Of a DNA stretch of 12,732 nucleotides, positions 1 through 7,176 are shown in pieces. The notes beneath the pieces were generated by a model, which had not been told where the DNA came from, made no database searches, and saw only the letters and a list, made by a program, of their open reading frames with translations. The stretch lies in the NCBI GenBank assembly GCA_000310025.1, contig FN649727.1, positions 265,772 to 278,503 on the forward strand, written 5' to 3'. The stretch is from Ectocarpus siliculosus (lineage: Eukaryota; Sar; Phaeophyceae; Ectocarpales; Ectocarpaceae). A program made the position numbers and the translations under genes. Every line of letters starts with the position of its first letter. Within the stretch, counting starts at the first letter, position 1.

Positions 1-142
1 CGCAAAAAGAATGATAAGCTCGTTCATCCATGCGAAACATAGCCTCGACACCGTCCCGCCCCAGAGCATTATATGCATAGGGATGCGAGGTCTACATGGT
101 CTAACGAGTACGGCTAGCATTTATGATGAGCACACCCGCCCC
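1..142. other. UROD 3' flank, no gene seen
   Basis: This sequence lies downstream of the UROD stop on the minus strand, so it should be 3' UTR and flank. I see no clear polyadenylation signal and no other coding sequence. Confidence 0.4.
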
Positions 143-445
143 TCACGCTACCGGCGCAGGCGCCTCCTCCCTATCCAACACCGAAGCGTAAGTGGCCTCC
201 TTCGCCGAGTCTACCAACGCCGCCACCGAGCTTTCCGGGGTCGTCTGCAAAACTCCATGCCCGAGATTGAGAATGTGGCCGCTAGACCCGGCATCCCTCA
301 CGCAAGACCTCACGGCCTCCTTGATGCCGCTCGTTGGGCCCAGGAGGACGAGGGGATCGACGTTGCCGGACACCGGGACGCTGGCGCCAAGGCGCTCCCG
401 GGCGGACCGCATGTTGACGAACTGGTCAAGGCTGATCATATCCGC
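143..445 (-). CDS. UROD: UROD exon 5: C-terminus and stop codon
   Basis: This exon encodes 100 residues plus TGA at 143-145. It starts ADMISLDQFVNM and contains SGNVDPLVLLG and GHILNLGHGVLQTTP, with the conserved His (H400, human H339). The acceptor AACAACAG|GCG follows a C-rich tract. The segment usually read as S/LDW is LDQ here, a departure at a commonly aromatic position. The end, a few residues past the last helix, agrees with family length. Confidence 0.93.
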   Translation of the reverse strand, partial: ADMISLDQFVNMRSARERLGASVPVSGNVDPLVLLGPTSGIKEAVRSCVRDAGSSGHILNLGHGVLQTTPESSVAALVDSAKEATYASVLDREEAPAPVA

Positions 446-3400
446 CTGTTGTTGGGGGGTGGGGGGGGGGCGGGGTTAGACACCGGTTTCGGGCTCTCAT
501 CGGTTGGCCTTGGTTCAGTCTTGCTTTCGAGTTCTGAGTTTTTCAGCGATGTGCCGCGCGCTCTCATGCGTCGTGTACCGTACGCGACACAAGACACCAC
601 ACCCACTAGACAAATGCTCAAAGCTCGATTACTCGTAACAAACGATGAGTCGTCGGAAAGCTCTCGACAAGACGGCTCCAGCGCCGCCGTTTTCGGCACC
701 GCAACTCTTTCTGCTGTGGAGAAATCGAGCTTTCAATATATCCGTCCAGGGTGTGTGATATCTGTTGCCACCTATATGGCAAACGAACGCGGGCTGGTCG
801 TGGCTGATGACGTCACGTCAGCCTGGTAGAGCGGCGGCACTTCAAAAGAGTATGGAAAATTAAAGCAACGACCTCGTCAAAGCGGTCGTCCACGTAAAGA
901 AGTACGGTCCGCGTAAGAAAGCGGTAAGGAACTTGGCTAGACGTTACGTCACTATGTACACGCCACACCCACGGCCTCGTACTACGTATTATGCCCAAGT
1001 GTCTAGAACTTGGCACAGCGCTAACGTCAAGCCAGACCTCACTCCAAGTTGACGAGGTGGACATATTCTGATCTTGTATTTTGATTCAATCAGGAGAAAA
1101 AAAGAAAAAAAATGGGATATTCGTTTGAGAAAAGGTGGCAACATGTTTGCCTGCAGGCATCGGGTTTGTTCCTCTCTAACACTTATCACTCTGCCCTACC
1201 TGGGTGTCTCGCTGGCTCTCGAGGTAGCTGCTGCCGCCGTTGGCGAAGTAGATCACAGGCACATCCGGGTGTCGCTGCTTAAGAATAGACATGGCCAGGT
1301 CGGCGTACGGCTTGGCGAAAGTCTCGAACTGTGACGGGATCATCTGGTGCGCCCAGGACTCAAAGACCTGGATCACCTGCGCTCCGTTCTCCACCTGCCA
1401 GACGAATAGAAAAAAAAAACAAGAGAGTTGTACTCATCTACTGGGAGTAAAATCTAAATTGTCTTGTCCAGGCCTAAAAAACAAAACGAAATGCATAAAA
1501 CAGGTGGCAAGAGAAGGCAGGATTTCAGACAGTTTCAGCTATTTCGGCACCATCGATCGTAGCCGCATACACTGCTCTGTGGTACTATACCAAACAGAAC
1601 TTGTCGGCGGAAAGCCCCATCTCGCTCGCACGATGACGATAACGATGACGACAACAACGCTTTATCGGGCAGCACTATCCCCCGGTGAAACTGCTGCTGT
1701 GATGCACTCCTCGTCATCTCGCCACATCCAACACGCGACCGCTCTCACGGCAACTCCTTCGTCTCAAGTCATGCAGCAAAAGCCTAACCAATTTTGCAAA
1801 CCTCATGCATACGCACCTGGTAACAGGCGTAGTCGCCGATGCTGTTCGCGAGCTTAGTCATGAGCGAGTGGAACAAAGTCGGGTCCTCCATCATCATCTT
1901 CTTGGTGTGGAGTGCGTGCTTGCTGCTGCCCCCCTCGATGGAGTAGGCCGCCAGGGTCCACGGAGCCCCCACGAATCCGATGAGGGTCGACTTGCCCTCT
2001 GTCTCCGATCGAAGCGCCTGCCCGTTGGACACCAGCAGTGAGGAGTGTACCATTAAGTTGTGGTGGTTGGGTAACGAATGAGTGCACCATTTAGTCATGG
2101 GGTTTGGACAACGACTGAGTGCACCATTAAAACTACGATATTTGTATGTTGACTGAGTGCACCACTAAAACTAAAACTACAACATTTTGAGAACGGCCGA
2201 GTGCGCCACTAAGTCACGGTATGTGGACAACAACGGAGGCTGGACAAAAGATCCAAAGCTGCGAACAATCGATCGTCCTCGACAGGCAGACAGTGGGCAG
2301 ACTGCTGTACCCTGCCTGCATGAAAGGGGATCTCTAGCGGCGGGGATCCACGTACCCTCTCCCTCAAAAGATCCATCCAAACACATACAAGTACACACAC
2401 CTTGAGCGTCTCCCCCACGAACGGCAGCTTCCCGTCGATGTCCTCCATCACCCTCACCGCCTCCACGTCGGCCTTGGTCCTGATGGGGTTCGAGATCACC
2501 GGCCCGGTGCCCTTGGACGACATCGAAGTCCACCCCCATGGAAGGGAGGGGGGTGAGGATGTCCGAGAACATGATCACCCCGTCCACCCCAAAGGTTTCT
2601 CCACGGCTGCAGGGACAGCTCGATCGCGATCTCCGGGGTTCTCCGAGCGGTGCCGGAAGGGGTACTTGTCGGAGTACTTGCGGAACGCGCTCATGTATCG
2701 GCCGGCCTGCGACAATGAGGACAGGGGGGGGGGTGTACTCATAGTCGTGCATGCCGTAGTCGTTTGACCATTGACCTCGCATCCCTACAAAGCCGGGACG
2801 GAGCACGCCGGGTTCTCACCGGACCAGGCTCTCACATCACCAAGCGCGAAGCGCCGTGAGGTATTTGGCGAGTCGCATGAAGGGTGAGCTGCATCCTGGG
2901 GGGGGGGGGGCACAGCAAAACAAAAATGAAATTTGCTTCTGTGTTGGGAAAAATTTCTCGTGTAGCCTGGCGTGCCTGGGTCATCACCACGGGCACAGTA
3001 TGCCCTAACAAGTTGTGTGTGTGGAGGTTAGTGGCCTCCTTGTTGAAAATTCCAGGGCAGGCATCCGTTTCGCCTCCCACGAGCGAACGCATGACTTGGA
3101 GGAAGCCGGTCGTTGAGGGAAGCGTACCCTGCCGTGATTGAACCCGTCACGTTACACCGCGCTATGTCTTCTGTCAACTCCTCTCGGTTTTCTTCGTACG
3201 TGCGGCTTTGTGCATGCTCTCACCGACTGCTGTCCTCAAACAAACCACCAACCCTCAACACCATGATCAGCGGCAAGCAAGCACGCCAGCCCAACATTAT
3301 GGGCCAAGTCTACGATAAAATGGCAGCACGATTTGCTTCACGTAAAGGCGTTTCTCCAGACAATAAACAAACTTGGAGCTAGAGTAGCTTTTCGTCTACG

Positions 3401-5502
3401 GTGCAGAAAACACTTCACGGCAACAAGCAGGAACACCAAACGATTGTTGTCGTTGGTGGTGCTTCCACGAAATGGTGACAAGCTGTTCGCGGAAGCCGTT
3501 TCAAATCCGCAAGCTTGGTGAGGCTCCGAAAGGCCCACAGGAATCCAGCTAGGTTCCCATCAAAGCATAAAGCCATTAGGTTATTGGGACTACCCACGAA
3601 GGTTACACCGCAGCATCGTGTAAACCGAACCACACATGTCTCTAGTTGCTCCTCCTTTTCGGGACTGCTTTATCAGAGCTGCCGATTCTAACGTACTGTT
3701 GGAGCCGTGCTGGCTGCACTTGGTTGCTTTCGGGTGCATTCGACCTCCTCACTGAAAACAAAAAGTAGTGTGTGACTCGATTTCGTGGCCTGCGGCGGCT
3801 TGAAAGGAGCTCCGCCGAATCGCCAACTCTTGAGCGGGGGCGTTCTTTGGTGCCAAACTACAGTCAGTCATCAGCAACTTGCATCCAATCTCGAGCTCGT
3901 CAAGACCTCCAGTGATAAACTGCTGCCAGTTATCCATAGGAGTGATGAAGCTGCAGCAACGTAAATTTTCTTCAGGCTGTGCTTTCGCTCTCTCCTTAGG
4001 CTTTAAGCGGTACTGCTGTAGACGGTGCAACTGAGGACAAAGCAAAATGTAGGATACACAGCTCACACCTACTGTTGCATGGCGTAGGTCTGGAACGATG
4101 TGACGATCAGAAAAAGTTGCGGATACATACCTCTGCAGCCGAACACATGATATCACGGATCCCCCGGTAACTCTTGCTCGGGAAGGACCTAAGTCCACAC
4201 AGCCTTACCCAAACCCCGTTACCTTGAGGTATCCACCTACTCGGGTCCTCGCGTACTGGAGACTCAAATCGCCGAGGTCCATGTTCAGTGTTCAGACTCC
4301 CCGTGAGTGTGCGGCTCTGCGAGATACGAACCGCTCTCTACTCGAACTTGTTGCACGAGCGCCGACTACATATAATAACATAACAATCACCAGTGCCGTG
4401 GCTCGTTTTTCGTTTGTTGGGGAGGGTTACTACAGTAGTGGGCCCTGTTTAGTGCCGATGTGTGTCCAGAGGTTTTACCGGCACTATACCGGGCCACCGG
4501 GACTGTAAGAGAACAGGGCTCCTAGGTTTTTGTATTAGGAGTGGACACTCGTGTCCTCAGATTTGACCCGCACTATACCGGACTGTGGCACTATCAACCG
4601 GCACTATACAAGGGTCCACTACTGCTGTACTATATTGTCCCAGTTGTTTTCCCTACAACCGCCGCTGATGTGCAAACTTTTGTTTTCATCACTGCTGCCG
4701 GTACCCGCGCTGCTGGACGGGTTTGCCTATGTTGTGCTTCGAAGTATCGACCGGCAACTACATTTATTCGGCGGAGGCACGTTTCCTTCAGGCTGAAGCA
4801 CACAACCCCAATTGCTGTGCTATGCTATGGTGATGACTGCCGGTGAACTCATCCAGACCAGCAGCAGTGATGCTTTACTACACTAGAAGTATTAGGATCG
4901 GCGGGGGGTGTTTGGATAACACGTGTAGGCATGACATGATATGTTGTGCAACACATGATATTTGTAGTAAACGGGAAAACTGTGCGGGGTTTCCAACAAG
5001 CAAACGCTTAAAAAAAAGGTTGTACACCGTACACGCAGATTGCACTGGAGTTCATGCGTTACTACTGCTTTGGACATACATGCGGCGGTCGTCGTGTCCT
5101 CAACCAAGGTGTATGCGTACAGCAGTAGACTCGACGCCGCTCTTGCGTTAGATCAGACCTGCATACAAAAAGCGCACAGCACGCACACACCTGCCGCATG
5201 AGCCAAACGGGAGCACGTTCCGCCTTCTCGCCCTTCGCCACCCGCAGAAGAATGTCGTGCTCATCGCTCGACGACATGCAAGGTCGAGACCTTCCGCAGC
5301 CAGCCCCCCTCCTGCGCCTACAATGCTGCTCTAGGCCTACCGCTGCTGCTCCTGCTCGAGCGCTGCTCCATGCTGTCGCACGCCTGCTGTCCTTGGCCAA
5401 GCTTGCCGCACCAGCCGTCGACGGGACGAAAGCCTCTGATCGAGACACGCCCAGAGCCAGCAGAATGGCCACGTAAGCTATCGATGCCTTTGCGTACACC
5501 AT
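143..5502 (-). CDS. UROD: Uroporphyrinogen III decarboxylase, plastid-targeted (5 coding exons; exon 2 frameshifted as printed)
   Basis: UROD removes four carboxyl groups from uroporphyrinogen III to give coproporphyrinogen III in haem and chlorophyll synthesis. The coding exons are 5502-5191, 2706-2401, 2017-1817, 1394-1200 and 445-143, all joined at GT-AG introns in phase 0, giving about 437 residues once exon 2 is read in its conserved frames. Family signatures in order are PVWLMRQ/AGRYM, FSDILTPLP, GFVGAPWTLAAY, QVFESWA, YFANGGSSYLE, SGNVDP and HILNLGHGVLQTTP. The residues equivalent to human R37, R41, D86, Y164, S219 and H339 are R103, R107, D152, Y230, S285 and H400. The first four spacings (4, 45, 78, 55) equal the human ones. 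The start is the only good ATG, and it opens a signal peptide and plastid leader of about 75 residues. The oddity is three single-base insertions in exon 2 that break the frame, so in this assembly the gene reads as a pseudogene. Family identity is near certain; functional status is not. Confidence 0.95.
446..1199 (-). other. UROD intron 4
   Basis: The intron begins GTAGGG and ends CAACAACAG on the minus strand. Immediately upstream of the acceptor is a C-rich tract, seen on the plus strand as G6-T-G10-C-G4 at 454-475, which supplies the polypyrimidine tract. A TGACGTCA palindrome lies at 808-815 and an A-rich stretch near 1096-1112. I see no coding sequence in it. Confidence 0.85.
1200..1394 (-). 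CDS. UROD: UROD exon 4
   Basis: This exon has 65 codons from VENGAQVIQVFESWA to YLESQRDTQ. The Ser of FESWA (S285) matches human S219, and YFANGGSSYLE is the conserved substrate-cleft segment. The acceptor CTGGCAG|GTG follows a ten-T run on the minus strand, and the donor is CAG|GTAGGG. The exon is intact and in phase 0 at both ends. Confidence 0.93.
1395..1816 (-). other. UROD intron 3
   Basis: The intron begins GTGCGTA and ends CTGGCAG on the minus strand, with a T10 polypyrimidine run (A10 on the plus strand, 1410-1419). An imperfect ACGATGACG-like stretch lies near 1630-1652. Nothing coding is supported. Confidence 0.85.
1817..2017 (-). CDS. UROD: UROD exon 3
   Basis: This exon has 67 codons from ALRSETEGKSTLIGF to DYACYQ. 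It contains GFVGAPWTLAAYSIEGGSS, whose Tyr (Y230) corresponds to human Y164, which contacts the substrate. The acceptor is ACGGGCAG|GCG and the donor is CAG|GTGCGTA. The exon is intact, with no indels or stops. It joins exon 2 exactly at VGETLK|ALR, the expected family continuity. Confidence 0.93.
2018..2400 (-). other. UROD intron 2
   Basis: The intron begins GTGTGTGTACTTG and ends ACGGGCAG on the minus strand. It holds the 37-bp-period degenerate tandem repeat listed separately. The remaining part has no recognisable gene. Confidence 0.85.
2041..2220. repeat. Degenerate tandem repeat, period about 37 bp, five copies
   Basis: The core (T/C)GAGTGCACCA(T/C)TAA recurs with GAGTG starting at 2043, 2080, 2117, 2155 and 2199. 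The steps are 37, 37, 38 and 44 bp. The outer copies have GTGTACCATTAAG and GTGCGCCACTAAG. Copies 3 and 4 also share the trailing AAACTA. It lies wholly within UROD intron 2, looks like a decayed minisatellite, and has no spacer conservation that would suggest CRISPR. Confidence 0.8.
2401..2706 (-). CDS. UROD: UROD exon 2, carrying three +1 frameshifts
   Basis: The acceptor is TTGTCGCAG|GCC and the donor is AAG|GTGTGTG. The exon starts AGRYMSAFRKY and ends LPFVGETLK. The conserved protein runs through three frames in turn: to ENP, then EIAIELSLQPWRN, then FGVDGVIMFSDILTPLPSM..DFDVV, then KGTGPVISNPIRTKADVE. Each switch needs removal of one base, near 2633-2638, 2594-2595 and 2515-2516 (plus-strand positions). 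Read straight, the frame from AGRYM meets a TGA just after the second site. The printed 306 nt would be 303 nt (101 codons) when corrected, which keeps the phase 0 exit. The exon carries the second Arg (R107) and the catalytic Asp (D152 in FSDIL). Each insertion doubles a base next to a short homopolymer. Confidence 0.9.
2707..5190 (-). other. UROD intron 1 (2.5 kb, repeat-rich)
   Basis: The donor is CAG|GTGTGTG at 5190 and the acceptor TTGTCGCAG|GCC at 2707. The join MRQ|AGRYM restores the most conserved UROD motif. It is several times longer than the other three introns. Near the acceptor is a C10 run (plus-strand G at 2724-2733), with another G13 at 2898-2910. Inside are the hairpin and GCACTATACCGG cluster at about 4430-4640 and a few short open frames with no recognisable domain. 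Insertion of a non-autonomous element is plausible but unproven. Confidence 0.85.
4481..4612. repeat. GCACTATACCGG short repeat cluster with hairpins
   Basis: GCACTATACCGG occurs exactly at 4481 and 4570, and close variants at 4588 (GCACTATCAACCGG) and 4601 (GCACTATACAAGG). Between them are two small inverted repeats: CTCCTA 4519-4524 with TAGGAG 4536-4541, and GGACAC 4543-4548 with GTGTCC 4551-4556 around a 2-nt loop. GCCCTGTT near 4442 also pairs with AACAGGGC at 4512-4519. This may be part of a miniature transposable element. Confidence 0.55.
5191..5502 (-). CDS. UROD: UROD exon 1: plastid-targeting leader and enzyme N-terminus
   Basis: This exon encodes 104 residues from the ATG at 5500-5502. 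Residues 1-24 form a signal peptide (basic K5, hydrophobic core AYVAILLALGV) followed by E-A-F-V-P at 23-27. That matches the ASAFAP-type cleavage motif of stramenopile plastid preproteins, where the residue after cleavage is Phe. Residues 25 to about 74 are Ala/Ser/Arg-rich and low in acidic residues, as expected of a transit peptide. The mature enzyme probably starts near MSSSDEHDILLRVAKGE, and the exon ends PVWLMRQ, including the first active-site Arg (R103). The donor is CAG|GTGTGTG at 5190. Targeting is inferred from motif and composition. Confidence 0.9.
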
Positions 5503-5901
5503 GGTGATGGCGAGGTGTCAAGTGTCGTGTGCCAAGCCTGCGGCGAGCAGAGCATGCATACAAGCACAAACAGCCGCAGGGGGCGCTCCGTGGATGTATG
5601 CATGGGGTGTGGCCGGTGGCAATCAGCACGAAAGAGAGTTCCGGAGGCGTTATGGAAAACGGTTTCGTTTTCCGAGGTGAAGTGTGGTCGAGGCGCGGGT
5701 CCTAGGGATCACTCCGCGATTCATGTGTGCGTGTGTGCCTTCATGTTGCAACTGCTGTGCCCCCACCGCCCGGAGAGATACAAGTCAACGCTTTAGCAGG
5801 CCTACTGCTGTACAGCAGTAGTACTACAGCAGTATGCTGATACAGTAGTGCGATGGTTGAAGCTACCAATATCCACAACTTCCTCCTCCTACAATTGAGG
5901 C
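5503..5901. promoter_or_regulatory. Shared upstream region between divergent genes
   Basis: About 400 bp separate the UROD ATG (minus strand) from the first in-frame ATG of the plus-strand multidomain gene. It should hold both 5' UTRs and promoters. I see no convincing TATA box. Visible structures are the 8-bp inverted repeat CCTGCGGC 5537-5544 with GCCGCAGG 5573-5580, the 10-bp inverted repeat CATGCATACA 5553-5562 with TGTATGCATG 5595-5604, and the palindrome at 5802-5821. The promoter role is inferred from gene orientation only. Confidence 0.5.
5802..5821. repeat. 20-bp perfect palindrome
   Basis: CTACTGCTGTACAGCAGTAG is its own reverse complement. It is followed at once by a related half copy (TACTACAGCAGTATG). 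The half-site CTACTGCTGTAC also occurs at 4619-4630 and inverted at 5117-5128. It could be a dimeric protein-binding site or the scar or terminus of a small mobile element. Confidence 0.75.
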
Positions 5902-7176
5902 ATGCTCCCCGACGATCTCGTCGGGCCGGATCATGGCTGTACTGATCGATGCCGTCGTCAAAAATGGGCGGGGATGCGATTCCTGCACAACCTTGTGCAC
6001 CAACCGCCATACCGATATCACAGTCTCGCGTGTGCGTTGGAAGCTACGCCGGGGCAGGGATGCACGGTCAGCAAAGCCGCGTTCGTGGCAAGGATGATGT
6101 CAGCATATCGGTTTGATCGCAAGTTGAGGATGGACACGCGGCTTCGATCGCTCTATGAGTGCTATGAAGGGGCCCGTGCTGGTGCGGTGGACTATCGCGA
6201 CATCTTGTGTTGCACGATTGTGCTTCGGAGATTCAAAGACATCCGTGACAACCCACGCAAGTTGTTTCGAGACCTGATCCTCTTGTACTCGGATGACGAG
6301 GGGGAGGTCGTCCGAAGGCAGGACGCTCTTAGAGTGATGAGGATAGGTGCACTACACGGAGGCCACATCCTGCAGACAAGCACCCGCCTGGACAAGTACC
6401 TCGCCGAGGAGGCACGCCCACGAGGCCTCAAACCCACTTTCCGCGACTTAGACATCACCTTCTTGATGGACACAATCGAGGCGAACCCCTCAATTCTGGT
6501 CGCGTTTCGAACTCAGCTTTGGCAGCGTATTCCCGAAGCTTGGCGATTGGGCGTGCTACAAGCGGTGGAAGCAATGGGTTTCGAAAAAGCGAGCTCCGGC
6601 GCGATGGCGATGAAAGAGCGCCGCGCGGTCCGGTGGTACACCAAGACCCTGTCGCGTCGAATCATCGTCGGCTGGAAAGTCTTCAGGAACCGAGCGAAGC
6701 AGATCAGAGCCCAGCGAGAACGCATACAGAACGTTCGACGCCGCCAGACCCTTCGCGCTTGGCACGCTTCGGCGGCCATCCACGTCCTTCGCCGCAAGCG
6801 CCGCGGGGTCGCCGACCAGTATGGGCGAATCTGCACGCTCCGGCGCTACTTCTATAGCATCGTCAAGTACGTGGAGGTGAACAAGAGGCTCGCAGCCGTG
6901 GCCTGGAAGTTTAGCAAGCAGGGCAAGCTGGTAATGGCCGGGGTGGGCTTGCTGCGCGGGGTACTACGGAAACGGTCCATGCGGCTGGCCCTGCAGGCGT
7001 GGTGCGAGACGGCTTCTCTCATGAACGCATGGGGGTTTGCGGTGGACCTCGCCGGGGAACGGCTCTGTCGTCGGGTGTTCGCGGCGCTGAGGGACACCGT
7101 GAGGGCTGCGGTGGTGGCGAGGCGTGCCGAGGATGAAGCCGAGATGCGGGCGGCGGCTTTAGCCGAGAGTATTGAG
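5902..7176 (+). CDS. Multidomain gene exon 1: EF-like N-domain and Trp-rich helical array
   Basis: This open stretch has 425 codons ending ALAESIE with donor GAG|GTGGGT. Residues 83-101 (ECYEGARAGAVDYRDIL) and 126-145 (LYSDDEGEVVRRQDAL) have the Gly, hydrophobic and acidic layout of an EF-hand but lack several ligands. From about 245 to 410 it is highly basic with regularly spaced Trp in contexts such as RRIIVGWKVF, RQTLRAWHAS and RLALQAWCETAS. That resembles Sfi1-type centrin-binding or IQ-like repeats. The reading frame continues past 7176 to a stop near 7380, but codon use and composition change there, so the donor at 7177 is preferred. Confidence 0.8.

Noticed and set aside
11-829. Long plus-strand open frame across the left end
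   Set aside because: It is the antisense shadow of UROD exon 5 and continues into intron 4; the opposite strand has clear family motifs.
2041-2220. Regularly spaced repeats reminiscent of a CRISPR array
   Set aside because: The repeats are degenerate, the core is only about 14 bp, there are no uniform spacers or cas genes, and the host is eukaryotic.
2177-2806. Minus-strand frame of 209 residues
   Set aside because: It contains only the middle segment of UROD exon 2 in frame; the rest is out-of-frame or intronic. It exists because of the frameshifts.
3749-4198. Minus-strand open frame in UROD intron 1 that looks somewhat coding in its second half (from an ATG at 3937)
   Set aside because: The long form lacks an ATG start, no domain is recognisable, and it lies inside a well-supported intron. 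It could be a decayed element fragment, but I cannot support it.
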